Source: Ignavibacteriota bacterium
GTDB taxonomy: Bacteria > Bacteroidota > Ignavibacteria > Ignavibacteriales > Melioribacteraceae
Length of the DNA: 64,000 nucleotides
Assembly: GCA_016716225.1 (NCBI GenBank)
Contig: JADJWT010000001.1
Coordinates: 1,240,001-1,304,000 of the forward strand
Reading direction: 5' to 3'
Shown: piece by piece, positions 1 to 8,847 of the stretch
Numbering within the stretch: position 1 is the first letter of the stretch
How the letters are laid out: each line of letters starts with the position of its first letter
Notes under the pieces: model-generated
What the model was told of the DNA's origin: nothing
The model's input: only the letters and a program-made list of their open reading frames with translations
Databases searched by the model: none
Program-made: the position numbers and the translations under genes

Positions 1-1655
1 ATCAGCCTTATACTTTAACCGCAATAGTTTCCGAAGAAGCCTTAATTTATAAAATTCCCGCCGAATTATTTTTAGAAATTATGAAAGTGAATAAGAATGT
101 TGAAAATTATTTCACTTCATCATTTATGGGTGGAATTAGAAATCCATATTCAAAATACAGCAAACAAAAAGTATTTTTGGATTCACAAATTTCGATAAAT
201 GATAATTTCAATTTTTCTGAAATTCAAACAATTCCAATTAGCAGTAAACCAATTACTTGCGGAATTGAAACTTCAATTAAAAATGCCGCATTAATAATGA
301 AGGAAAATAAAGTCGGCTCAATTGTAATTGTTGATGAAAACCAAAAGCCAATTGGAATTATAACAGATCGTGATTTAAGAAATAAAGTTGTTGCCGGAGA
401 TTTTTGTTCAGATTGTAAAATTGAAAATATAATGAGCAGTCCCGTTATAAGTTCTGATTCAAATGCAACAGTTGCTGATTTACAAATTTTGATGATCAAA
501 AATAATATTCATCACATATGTATTACAGAAGATGGAACAATAAATTCAAGAATGATTGGAATGATTTCCGAACACGATATTTTGGTTTTACATGGAAATA
601 ATCCATCGGTATTTATTAGAGAAATTAAGCGAGCGCAAAATTCTAATCAATTAAATCAAATTAGAATTAAAACGGAACAGTTGTTAAAAAAATATCTTCA
701 GCAAGAAATATCCATAACATATATAACAAGAATTATTACCGAAATTAATAACGCAATAAATATTAAAGCTATTGAATTGATAATTTCTGAATTATCAAAA
801 ACTGGAAATGATTTACCAAACGTAAAATGGTGTTGGCTCGCATTGGGAAGTCAAGGAAGAGAAGAACAGCTTTTGCGTTCCGATCAAGATAATGCTTTGG
901 TGTTTGAAGATGTTGAAAAAAGTGAGTATGAAAAATCAAAAAATTATTTTCTTCAATTGGCAAAAGATGTAAATGATATTTTAAAAGATTGCGGATTTGA
1001 TTATTGTCCCGCAAATGTAATGGCAAGCAATCCCAAATGGTGTTTATCACTAAATGAGTGGAACAAACAATTTGAAAATTGGATCTACATTCCCGGAAAT
1101 AAGGAAGTAATGTACTCCACAATTTTTTTTGATTTTCAACCGATTTACGGAAACTTTGAACTTGCCGAAATAATGGCAGATAATATTTATCAAACATTAA
1201 ATAACCAAGAAAGTTTTTTATCATTCTTAGCAAAAAATGCTCTGGAAAACCCTCCTCCATTAAGTTTCTTTAGAGATTTTATGGTAGAAAATAACGGAGA
1301 ACATAAGAATGAGTTTGATATAAAAGCCCGTGCAATGATGCCGCTGGTTGACGGTGCAAGAGTTTTAACTTTATCTGCACGATTAAAAGGAATTAACAGC
1401 ACAATAAAAAGATTTAATAAATTAGCAGAAATTGAACCTGAGAATAAAGAATTATTTGAACAGCTTGCTGATGCTTATGAAATAATTATCCGTTTCAGAA
1501 CAATGCAAGGATTGAAACACAATAATTCTGGTAGATATTTTAAGCCGGATGAATTAAACAAAATGCAGCGATTAATACTTCGCAATTGTTTTAGACCAAT
1601 TAAAGAACTTCAGCAAATTTTAACTGTTAGATTTAATTTAAAAATGTTTAGATGA
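1..1655 (+). CDS. cNMP-binding/CBS/DUF294 nucleotidyltransferase-like protein, 5' partial
   Basis: The reading frame is open from base 3 into the window edge. The residues before the first internal Met (base 81) look like the end of a cyclic-nucleotide-binding fold, so the true start lies upstream. Counting from that Met, two CBS motifs occupy about residues 55-170. A DUF294/GlnD-like nucleotidyltransferase motif follows (GSQGR at 256-260, SDQDN at 267-271), then the helical DUF294 C-terminal domain. Proteins of this layout are commonly found beside acetate-type sodium:solute symporters, here at 2389-4384, and are thought to be nucleotide-sensing regulators. Whether it transfers nucleotides is unknown. 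The stop overlaps the next gene by 4 bases (ATGA). Confidence 0.88.
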   Translation, partial: QPYTLTAIVSEEALIYKIPAELFLEIMKVNKNVENYFTSSFMGGIRNPYSKYSKQKVFLDSQISINDNFNFSEIQTIPISSKPITCGIETSIKNAALIMKENKVGSIVIVDENQKPIGIITDRDLRNKVVAGDFCSDCKIENIMSSPVISSDSNATVADLQILMIKNNIHHICITEDGTINSRMIGMISEHDILVLHGNNPSVFIREIKRAQNSNQLNQIRIKTEQLLKKYLQQEISITYITRIITEINNAINIKAIELIISELSKTGNDLPNVKWCWLALGSQGREEQLLRSDQDNALVFEDVEKSEYEKSKNYFLQLAKDVNDILKDCGFDYCPANVMASNPKWCLSLNEWNKQFENWIYIPGNKEVMYSTIFFDFQPIYGNFELAEIMADNIYQTLNNQESFLSFLAKNALENPPPLSFFRDFMVENNGEHKNEFDIKARAMMPLVDGARVLTLSARLKGINSTIKRFNKLAEIEPENKELFEQLADAYEIIIRFRTMQGLKHNNSGRYFKPDELNKMQRLILRNCFRPIKELQQILTVRFNLKMFR

Positions 1656-2335
1656 TTTTTAATTTCTTAAAAAATAAAACTTCAAAAAAATATCCGGAAT
1701 TCTGGAAAAATTATATTTCTCTTTTTGAAGAAAAGCAAAATTATAAAATTCCAATTTCCCAAACTGACTTTGTAATTATTGATGTTGAATCAACCGGATT
1801 GGCTTTTAAGAAAGATAAAATTTTGTCAGTCGGCGGATTAAGAATAAAAAATAATCAAATTGATGTTTCAAACACTTTTGAAATTTATTTAGAGCAAGAT
1901 GAGTTTAATCCCCATGCAGCTTTGGTTCACGGAATATTAAAGAAAAGTAATTCAGAAAAAATATCTGAGCAAGATGGAATTATAAAATTTTTAAAATTTA
2001 TTAAAAACGATATAATTGTTGGACACAGCATTTCTTTTGATATTTCAATTATTAACGAAACAATAAATCGCAACGGTGGAAGTAAACTATTGAATAAATC
2101 AATTGACACAATTAATCTTTATAAAAGAATAAAAGGTGAAGATTACAAAATTGATAGCTCGGTTTCTTTAGATACAATTTCTGAAGAATTTAAAATTACA
2201 AAAAGTGATAGACACAATGCCGCCGGTGACGCACTAATAACCGCAATTTTATTTATGAAATTAATTTCTAAATTGAAGAAAAGAGGTGTTACTGAGTTAG
2301 AAAGTTTATTAAAAAATAAGAGAACTTTATTTTGA
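1652..2335 (+). CDS. DEDDh-type 3'-5' exonuclease (DnaQ-like)
   Basis: This 227-residue protein has the complete DnaQ/PolC epsilon exonuclease signature. Exo I is DVEST (Asp45, Glu47), Exo II is GHSISFD (Asp130) and Exo III is HNAAGD (His188, Asp193). These residues bind two metal ions and remove nucleotides from 3' ends. Starting at ATG 1652 gives a 4-base overlap with the CBS/DUF294 gene, which implies translational coupling. Pairing of such an exonuclease with a CBS/DUF294 protein and a symporter is a recurring arrangement in Proteobacteria and Bacteroidota. Its substrate in this context is unknown. It could be a polymerase III proofreading subunit, but a free-standing nuclease is more likely given the neighbours. 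Confidence 0.88.
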   Translation: MIFNFLKNKTSKKYPEFWKNYISLFEEKQNYKIPISQTDFVIIDVESTGLAFKKDKILSVGGLRIKNNQIDVSNTFEIYLEQDEFNPHAALVHGILKKSNSEKISEQDGIIKFLKFIKNDIIVGHSISFDISIINETINRNGGSKLLNKSIDTINLYKRIKGEDYKIDSSVSLDTISEEFKITKSDRHNAAGDALITAILFMKLISKLKKRGVTELESLLKNKRTLF

Positions 2336-2344
2336 TATAATTAT

Positions 2345-2377
2345 AGAGACGTATCCGCTAGAAACGAATACATCTCT
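2345..2377. repeat. Short palindromic element, AGAGACG family
   Basis: The arms AGAGACGTATCCG (2345-2357) and CGAATACATCTCT (2365-2377) form a 13-bp stem with two G-T type mismatches around a 7-base loop. It sits between the convergent exonuclease and symporter genes. The end motif AGAGACG is shared with the element at 31396-31421, so I read both as members of one dispersed palindrome family. It may also act as a weak bidirectional terminator. Confidence 0.55.
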
Positions 2378-2388
2378 TTATACAAAAA

Positions 2389-4086
2389 TTAATGACTCTG
2401 TGCAGAACCAGCACCGCGCGGAATTCTAATATCTTCAACAATTTGCTGAACTTCAATTGGCGGAGGAGATGTTAATCTGGAAACCACAAGGGAAATAATT
2501 AAATTTACAAACATTGCAACGGTTCCAAAACCTTCGGGAGAAATATCAAACCACCATTCGCCTGCCGGAGGAATTGCATCAACAAACCATCCTAATTTGT
2601 AAACCGACATGTAAAAGAACATTAAAATTAATCCGACAACCATTCCCGATATGGCACCTTCTTTATTCATTCTTTTATCAAATATTCCCAAAATTATTGC
2701 TGGAAAAAACGATGCGGCAGCAAAACCAAATGCCAATGCAACTGTTGCAGCAACAAATCCAGGAGGATTAATGCCAAAATATCCGGCAACAACAACTGCA
2801 AAAATTGCTCCAATTCTTGCCCACATCAATTCTTGTTTTTCTGTTATGTTTGGTTTTAATTGTTTTTTAATTAGATCATGTGAAATTGATGTTGAAATTA
2901 CCAATAGCAATCCAGCGGCTGTGGATAAAGCTGCGGCCAAACCTCCGGCTGCAACAAGTGCAATTACCCATGGCGGAAGATTTGCAATTTCGGGATTTGC
3001 AAGTACCATAATATCCGCATCGATATTTAATTCATTTGCATCTTTATTTGCAACGTATTGAATTTTACCGTCACTGTTTTTATCTTCAAATTTTATTAAT
3101 CCGGTTCCTTCCCAGCTTTTAAACCATTGCGGCATTTCGGTATAATTTTTTTCACTTACCGTATTTATTAAATTTGTTCTGGCAAATGCAGCAATTGCCG
3201 GAGCAGTTGTATATAAAATTGCAATAAATAAAAGCGCCCAGCCGGCGGATTTTCTTGCATCTGAAACTTTTGGAACTGTAAAAAATCTAACAATTACATG
3301 CGGTAATCCGGCAGTACCAACCATAAGTGCAAATGTTATTGCAAAAACATCTATCATTGGTTTTGTTCCGGTTGTATACTCATGAAAACCCAAATCCCGT
3401 TGAAGCATATCTAATTTTTGTAATAGATAAGTTCCGGATGCACTTTCAGTTCCCAATAAACCAAATTGTGGAATTACATTTCCAGTTAAGGTTAAAGAAA
3501 TAAAAATTGCTGGAACCATATAAGCAAAAATCAAAACACAATATTGAGCAACTTGCGTATATGTAATTCCCTTCATTCCTCCAATTACAGCATAAATAAA
3601 AACTATTGCCATTCCAATGTAAACACCAGTATTTATTGGAACTTCCAAAAACCTTGCAAACACAACACCAACACCTCGCATTTGTCCGGCTACGTAAGTG
3701 AATGAAACAACTATCGCAGCAATAATTGCGACAGTTCTTGCAATATTCGAATAATATCTATCGCCAATAAAATCCGGAACAGTAAACTTTCCAAATTTTC
3801 TTAAATATGGTGCAAGCAATAATGCGAGAAGAACATATCCACCAGTCCAGCCCATAAGATAAACCGAACCATCATAACCCATAAAGGAAATTAAACCAGC
3901 CATTGAAATAAATGAAGCAGCTGACATCCAATCCGCTGCCGTTGCCATTCCGTTTACAATTGGATGAACACCTCTTCCGGCAACGTAAAAATCTTTAGTA
4001 GAGCCAGCTCTTGACCAAAATGCAATTCCAATATAAATTGCAAATGACAATCCAACAATAATAAAAGTCCATATTTGAACACTCAT
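2389..4086 (-). CDS. Sodium:solute symporter, VC_2705-like (acetate-type SSF)
   Basis: This 565-residue integral membrane protein has about 13 hydrophobic segments and the sodium:solute symporter family signature (about residues 75-117, ending LRKFGKFTVPDFIGDRYY). It probably imports a short carboxylate such as acetate, lactate or propionate using the sodium gradient; the substrate is inferred from family context only. A hydrophilic loop around residues 310-355 interrupts the helices, as in the VC_2705 subgroup. ATG 4086 is preceded by GGAGA. The small gene immediately upstream (4130-4384, 43-base gap) encodes the DUF4212 partner subunit, so the two form an operon. The converging CBS/DUF294 gene is the third usual member of this module. 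Confidence 0.9.
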   Translation of the reverse strand: MSVQIWTFIIVGLSFAIYIGIAFWSRAGSTKDFYVAGRGVHPIVNGMATAADWMSAASFISMAGLISFMGYDGSVYLMGWTGGYVLLALLLAPYLRKFGKFTVPDFIGDRYYSNIARTVAIIAAIVVSFTYVAGQMRGVGVVFARFLEVPINTGVYIGMAIVFIYAVIGGMKGITYTQVAQYCVLIFAYMVPAIFISLTLTGNVIPQFGLLGTESASGTYLLQKLDMLQRDLGFHEYTTGTKPMIDVFAITFALMVGTAGLPHVIVRFFTVPKVSDARKSAGWALLFIAILYTTAPAIAAFARTNLINTVSEKNYTEMPQWFKSWEGTGLIKFEDKNSDGKIQYVANKDANELNIDADIMVLANPEIANLPPWVIALVAAGGLAAALSTAAGLLLVISTSISHDLIKKQLKPNITEKQELMWARIGAIFAVVVAGYFGINPPGFVAATVALAFGFAAASFFPAIILGIFDKRMNKEGAISGMVVGLILMFFYMSVYKLGWFVDAIPPAGEWWFDISPEGFGTVAMFVNLIISLVVSRLTSPPPIEVQQIVEDIRIPRGAGSAQSH

Positions 4087-4129
4087 AAATTTTCTCCAGT
4101 TGAAAATTTTGATAAGTAAAAATTGTTAA

Positions 4130-4384
4130 TTATTCATGCACATCATATTTTTTATCAAGCTTATTCATATACTGCACGTAATAAAAAATTAGAATAATAA
4201 ATACATAAATAGATCCTTGTTGTGCAAACCAGAAGCCAAGTTTAGCTCCGCCAATAATGAAATTGTTTAAGACATCAACAATGAAAATGCTGAATACATA
4301 AGAAACTAAAAACCACACACTTAATAGAATCAATACAATTCTAATATTTTTCTGCCAATACTCTTTTAAGTTTTTTTGAGACAT
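4130..4384 (-). CDS. DUF4212 symporter small subunit
   Basis: An 84-residue protein with two transmembrane segments (about residues 15-35 and 50-68) and a charged C-terminus. Length, the N-terminal KEYWQKN-type start and the GAKLGFWFAQQGS stretch match DUF4212, a small membrane protein almost always encoded just before VC_2705-type sodium:solute symporters. It is presumed to assemble with the larger subunit encoded at 2389-4086. Translation starts at ATG 4384, behind AGGAG. Confidence 0.88.
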   Translation of the reverse strand: MSQKNLKEYWQKNIRIVLILLSVWFLVSYVFSIFIVDVLNNFIIGGAKLGFWFAQQGSIYVFIILIFYYVQYMNKLDKKYDVHE

Positions 4385-4536
4385 GCAGTTCTCCTAAAAT
4401 GGTTTTAAATTCATTAATTATAAATTGGAGGAAAGGTGTTTTACTAGAGAAGAAGAATAAATTATAAAATACAAAATTATTTTTTTAGTGCAATAAAAAT
4501 TTTATCGTGTAAAATATTTTCTTGGAATATTTATAC

Positions 4537-4572
4537 AAAAAAAACCCTTACGAATATTTTTATTTGTAAGGG
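4537..4572 (-). terminator. Rho-independent terminator of the carbamoyltransferase gene
   Basis: CCCTTACGAATA (4545-4556) pairs with TATTTGTAAGGG (4561-4572) as a 12-bp stem with one G-T pair and a TTTT loop. Read on the minus strand it is followed by eight T residues (complement of 4544-4537). It lies 28 bases after the stop of the gene at 4600-5601. Confidence 0.9.
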
Positions 4573-4599
4573 TAATTCAAATTAGATGATTGTATGTAT

Positions 4600-5601
4600 T
4601 TATGAACCTAAGGTTGCTACCATAATTGCTTTAATTGTGTGAAGTCTGTTTTCTGCCTCATCAAAAACAATTGAGTGTTCCGATTCAAAAACATCTTCCG
4701 TTACTTCCATTCCGTCTAATGCGAATTTTTGAAAAATTTCTTCGCCCATTTTTGTTTCTCTATTATGAAATGCCGGAAGACAATGCATAAATTTTACATT
4801 TGGATTTCCGGTTGCTTTTATTGTTTTCATATTTATTTGATATGGTTTGAGCAGTTTAATTCTTTCTTCCCAAACTTCTTTCGGTTCACCCATTGAAACC
4901 CAAACGTCCGTATAAAGAAAATCAACTCCCTTAACTCCAACTTTAACATCACTGGTTAAAGTAATTTTTGATCCTGATTTTTTTGCAATTTCTTTACATT
5001 GATCGACAAGTTTTTTATCGGGTAAATTTTCTTTTGGCGCACAAAGTCTAACATCCATTCCCATAATTGCTCCGCCAACTAAAAGTGAATTTCCCATATT
5101 ATTTCTTGCATCGCCCAAATAACAATAAGAAATTTCTGAAAGCGGTTTATTGGAATGTTCCAACATTGTCAAGAAATCCGCAAGAACTTGAGTCGGGTGA
5201 AATTCATCAGTTAATCCATTCCAAACTGGAACACCAGCATATTTTCCCAATTCTTCAACAATGCTTTGTCCAAATCCGCGATATTCAATTCCATCATACA
5301 TTCTTCCCAAAACTCTTGCGGTATCTTTCATAGATTCTTTGTGACCAATCTGCGAGCCGCTTGGACCCAAATAAGTTACATTTGCACCTTGATCAAATGC
5401 GGCAACTTCAAATGCGCATCTAGTTCTTGTGGATGATTTCTCAAAAATTAAAGCTATATTTTTTCCTTTTAATTTTTGTTCTTCATATCCGCCATACTTT
5501 GCGGCTTTTAAATTTTTTGAAAGTTCTAATAAAAAGTTTAACTCTTCCTTTGTAAAATCCAAAAGTTTTAAAAAGTTTCTGTTTCTTAAATTAAATGCCA
5601 T
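4600..5601 (-). CDS. argF: Ornithine carbamoyltransferase
   Basis: The enzyme joins carbamoyl phosphate to ornithine to give citrulline, in the cytoplasm. All key motifs are visible: the carbamoyl-phosphate loop STRTR (residues 57-61), HPTQ (135-138), the ornithine-binding SMGEP loop (236-240) and HCLP (273-276). At 333 residues it has the normal length for the family. No other arginine biosynthesis or deiminase genes lie beside it, so the choice between anabolic argF and catabolic arcB rests on sequence alone; I favour argF. The start codon is preceded by GGAG. The gene is monocistronic: it ends in a strong terminator and faces away from the GGT gene across 87 bases that must hold two promoters. 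Confidence 0.93.
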   Translation of the reverse strand: MAFNLRNRNFLKLLDFTKEELNFLLELSKNLKAAKYGGYEEQKLKGKNIALIFEKSSTRTRCAFEVAAFDQGANVTYLGPSGSQIGHKESMKDTARVLGRMYDGIEYRGFGQSIVEELGKYAGVPVWNGLTDEFHPTQVLADFLTMLEHSNKPLSEISYCYLGDARNNMGNSLLVGGAIMGMDVRLCAPKENLPDKKLVDQCKEIAKKSGSKITLTSDVKVGVKGVDFLYTDVWVSMGEPKEVWEERIKLLKPYQINMKTIKATGNPNVKFMHCLPAFHNRETKMGEEIFQKFALDGMEVTEDVFESEHSIVFDEAENRLHTIKAIMVATLGS

Positions 5602-5688
5602 GTTTTCTCCTTTAACAATTCTGCAAAATAAAAATTATTTTCTTATGTTAATATATCTAACATATTCAAAAACATTAAATAAAAAACA

Positions 5689-7401
5689 GTGAAAAATAAA
5701 TTGATTACCAAATCGATAAGTTATATTGTAATAATAATTACATTTTTTCAAATTGAATTACATTCCCAAATTGCCCGTCCGGTAAAAGCTAAAAACGGAA
5801 TGGTTGTTTCTGCAAGTTCTTATGCTTCCGAAGTTGGCTTAAAAATTTTGAAAAAAGGCGGAAACGCAATTGATGCTTCTGTAGCTGTTGGATTTGCGCT
5901 TGCAGTAACTTATCCCTATGCCGGAAATATTGGCGGCGGCGGTTTTATGGTTTTACATCTAAAAGATGGAAAAAACACCTCGATAGATTTTAGAGAAAAA
6001 GCTCCAAAATCCGCACATAAAAATATGTATTTGGATGTAGCAGGAAATTTCAAGCCGGAATTAAGTCAAGAAGGAATAACTTCCGTCGGCGTTCCCGGAA
6101 GTGTTGCCGGGTTAATTTATGCTTTAGAAAATTATGGAACTTTAAGTTTGGAAGAAGTAATTCAACCCGCAATTGATTTAGCAAAAAACGGATTTACTTT
6201 AGATGAATCCGATGCAAATTCCTTTAAATATCATTTGGATGAATTTAAAAAATATCCATCATCGTATAAAATATTTTCTAAAAACGGTGAACCATATTTG
6301 GAAGGTGAACTTTTTACCCAAATAGATTTAGCAAATACTTTAGAAAAAATTAAGCAAAATGGTGTGGATGGATTTTATTCCGGAGAAGTTGCGGATTTAT
6401 TTATTGATCAAGTTAGAAAAATGAATGGATATATTACTTATGAAGATCTTAAAAATTATAAACCGATTGAAAGAATTCCAATTGAAGGAAGTTACAGAGA
6501 TCATAAAATAATTTCAATGGGACCGCCAAGTTCAGGCGGAATTGCAATTGTTGAACTTCTAAATATTTTGGAAAATTTTTCGTTTCAAAAAGATGAATGG
6601 AACAGCAGTTCTTACATAAATAAACTTGTTGAAACTATGAAGTATGTTTATGCAGATAGAACTTACCAACTTGGCGATGAAGATTTTTATCCGGTGCCGA
6701 AAGAGAAATTAACTTCCAAAGAATATGCAAAAAGTATTTTTGAAAAATTAAAAACTTTTGCAGTTCCATCGGAAAATATTACTACGCAAATTCCTACTGA
6801 AATTAATGAAAGTACAGAAACAACACATTATTCTGTTTATGATAAAGATGGAAATGCGGTGAGTGTAACTACAACAATCAATTCCGGATTTGGCTCAAAA
6901 ATTATTGTTGATGGTGCGGGATTTTTACTAAATAATGAAATGGATGATTTTAGTTCTAAACCCGGAGAACCAAATCAGTTCGGACTTTTAGGCGGAAAGG
7001 CAAATTCTATTGAGCCGGAAAAAAGAATGCTGAGTGCGATGAGTCCTACAATTGTTTTAAAAAATAACAAACCTTTTTTAATTACCGGTTCACCTGGTGG
7101 ATCAACAATAATTACCACAGTTTTACAAGTAATTTTAAATGTTATTGATTTTGGAATGAATATTCAAGAAGCGGTAAATGCGCCAAGAATTCATCATCAA
7201 TGGATGCCGGATATAATTTATCTAGAAGAATTTGCGATTAGCCAAGATGTAAAATTGAATTTAGAAAATATGGGTTACAAATTTAGCGATAGAAATAATA
7301 CTTTTAGAGTTCTTGGTTCAGCTCAATCTATTTTAATAGATGGAGAAAAAATTTACGGAGCCGCTGATCCTCGACGAGGTGGTTTAGCAATCGGATATTA
7401 A
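5689..7401 (+). CDS. ggt: Gamma-glutamyltransferase (exported)
   Basis: A periplasmic Ntn-hydrolase that cleaves gamma-glutamyl bonds of glutathione and related peptides. The GTG start opens an N-terminal signal peptide of about 26 residues. The precursor should cleave itself before Thr378 in the TTHYS motif, giving a large and a small subunit with Thr378 as nucleophile. The small-subunit motifs GFGS, NNEMDDF and TGSPGGS are present. The oxyanion-hole pair normally reading Ser-Ser (LSSMSP) reads Ser449-Ala450 here (LSAMSP). Length 570 matches bacterial GGTs. It lies 21 bases upstream of the acyltransferase gene and could be cotranscribed with it. Scavenging of extracellular glutathione or peptides is the probable role. 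Confidence 0.93.
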   Translation: MKNKLITKSISYIVIIITFFQIELHSQIARPVKAKNGMVVSASSYASEVGLKILKKGGNAIDASVAVGFALAVTYPYAGNIGGGGFMVLHLKDGKNTSIDFREKAPKSAHKNMYLDVAGNFKPELSQEGITSVGVPGSVAGLIYALENYGTLSLEEVIQPAIDLAKNGFTLDESDANSFKYHLDEFKKYPSSYKIFSKNGEPYLEGELFTQIDLANTLEKIKQNGVDGFYSGEVADLFIDQVRKMNGYITYEDLKNYKPIERIPIEGSYRDHKIISMGPPSSGGIAIVELLNILENFSFQKDEWNSSSYINKLVETMKYVYADRTYQLGDEDFYPVPKEKLTSKEYAKSIFEKLKTFAVPSENITTQIPTEINESTETTHYSVYDKDGNAVSVTTTINSGFGSKIIVDGAGFLLNNEMDDFSSKPGEPNQFGLLGGKANSIEPEKRMLSAMSPTIVLKNNKPFLITGSPGGSTIITTVLQVILNVIDFGMNIQEAVNAPRIHHQWMPDIIYLEEFAISQDVKLNLENMGYKFSDRNNTFRVLGSAQSILIDGEKIYGAADPRRGGLAIGY

Positions 7402-7422
7402 ATTTTTTTTATAGAGTATAAA

Positions 7423-8130
7423 TTGAAAAAGTATAAAAATAAAACTCCCGAAGAAGTAATAAAATTAGTTACTCTTGAAATTATTGAACGGTCGATAAAA
7501 TTGGGAAATAAAAAGGGAAGAGAAATTTTTATTTCTAAAACTTCCAGTGGAAAAGGTGTAAATGTAAATTCGTTAAATCCCCAAACCGAAGAAGGAAAAG
7601 TAAACTTAGAAAAATTTTTAACTCCAATAAGAAGACATTATACTTTTTCCGGACTTGGATCACTGGAAGAAAAAAATTCAATTAATTGGAGAGTTTTAAA
7701 TCTGCCTTTTGTAAGAAGAACTTTATTGGTTTTTCAAGTTGCAATTTCTTTTTTAATGAAAGGTACTTCACTAAAAAATAAATTATACAGATGGATGGGA
7801 ATTCACGTAGGCAAAGGCTCAGAAATTATGCAATTGGTTTGGTTAGATCATTTTAGACCGGAATTAATTTTTATTGGGGAAAATACATTAATGGGAGCGT
7901 TTACAAGATTAACCGTTCACGCTTATGAAGGTTCCGGAAAATTCAGATACGGAATTATCGAAATTGGAAATAATTGTAAACTTGGAGCCGGCACCGGAAT
8001 GGGACCAATTAAAATTGAAGACAATGTTAGAACTTTACCAGGCACAACTCTTTCTCCATATTTTTCAACAATTAAAGAAGGTTCCATAGTTGGATGGAAT
8101 CCCCCAAATTTGAAAGAAAGTACTGAATAA
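7423..8130 (+). CDS. Hexapeptide-repeat acyltransferase-like protein
   Basis: This 235-residue protein starts at TTG 7423. The C-terminal half (about residues 120-230) shows the imperfect six-residue repeats of a left-handed beta helix, for example IGENTLMGAF, IEIGNNCKLGAG and IKIEDNVRTLPG. The family transfers acetyl or other acyl groups to sugars or other small acceptors. The N-terminal half is less distinctive, with one hydrophobic stretch near residues 100-115 that could contact the membrane. Acceptor and donor cannot be read from sequence. It follows the GGT gene by 21 bases. An upstream ATG in frame was not seen, so the TTG start is accepted. Confidence 0.7.
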   Translation: MKKYKNKTPEEVIKLVTLEIIERSIKLGNKKGREIFISKTSSGKGVNVNSLNPQTEEGKVNLEKFLTPIRRHYTFSGLGSLEEKNSINWRVLNLPFVRRTLLVFQVAISFLMKGTSLKNKLYRWMGIHVGKGSEIMQLVWLDHFRPELIFIGENTLMGAFTRLTVHAYEGSGKFRYGIIEIGNNCKLGAGTGMGPIKIEDNVRTLPGTTLSPYFSTIKEGSIVGWNPPNLKESTE

Positions 8131-8262
8131 TTATTCAAAAAATTCATATTAAAAGACTTCAGCATCAAATTAAGTTTTACTTAAAATATTTATGATTTCT
8201 CTAATTTATAAACTATTTTTGTGCGTTGGAAATAACTATATAAATCAAAAGGAGGAAACCAA

Positions 8263-8832
8263 ATGTTAAAAGGAAGTTTAACAAATAAGGGTAAGATTTT
8301 GTTAATCTTTTCTTTAGTTGTTATCTCTGCTTTATTTTTAATTAGCTGTGATAAAGCAAAAGATACAGTTGAAGATGCTAAAAAAACTGTTGAGGAAACA
8401 ACGGAGAAAGCTGTTGAAGCTACAAAAGATGCAGCAGAAAAAGTTGGTGAAACAACTGAAAATATAGTGGATACTGTAAAAACTACTGTTGAAAAAGCTG
8501 CCGAAAAAGTTGAAAAAGTAGTCGAGGAAAATCAACTTATTGGAGTTTGGCAAGGAAAACTTGATAGCAGATTAACTATTTTATCAATTACATCTCAAGA
8601 TGGAAATAATTTTTCCGGAGAGATCACAATAAACTACAGAAATCCAATTAACCAAGAAGTAAAAGGAACATATAATCCAGAAACCAAAGCTTTGTCAATG
8701 TCAGATCAATTACACAGCAGGTATAAAGGAAAATATTCTGGAAAACTTTCAGCAGATGGAAAAACATATTCGGGAACTTTTACAACTTTAGTTGATAAAA
8801 ATTCAGCAAGTTTTAATTTAGTTAAAAAATAA
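8263..8832 (+). CDS. Lipoprotein with amphipathic repeat stalk and beta domain
   Basis: The start is preceded by a strong AAAGGAGG site. The signal peptide ends in lipobox LISC, so Cys29 should be lipidated. Residues 30-90 are a run of 11-residue-like repeats rich in Lys, Glu, Ala, Thr and Val (KDTVEDAKKTVEE type), predicted as a long amphipathic helix similar to apolipoprotein or LEA proteins. Residues about 93-189 (from GVWQGKLD to the end) look like a small beta-sandwich or lipocalin-like domain. Function is unknown; an envelope spacer or stress protein is plausible. It is cotranscribed with the next lipoprotein gene (15-base gap). Confidence 0.75.
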   Translation: MLKGSLTNKGKILLIFSLVVISALFLISCDKAKDTVEDAKKTVEETTEKAVEATKDAAEKVGETTENIVDTVKTTVEKAAEKVEKVVEENQLIGVWQGKLDSRLTILSITSQDGNNFSGEITINYRNPINQEVKGTYNPETKALSMSDQLHSRYKGKYSGKLSADGKTYSGTFTTLVDKNSASFNLVKK

Positions 8833-8847
8833 TCAGAAGGAGAATAA

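Noticed and set aside
769..1260. 163-residue open frame on the minus strand
   Set aside because: It lies wholly inside the CBS/DUF294 gene on the opposite strand, with no ribosome site or recognisable domain; the plus-strand protein has clear motifs.
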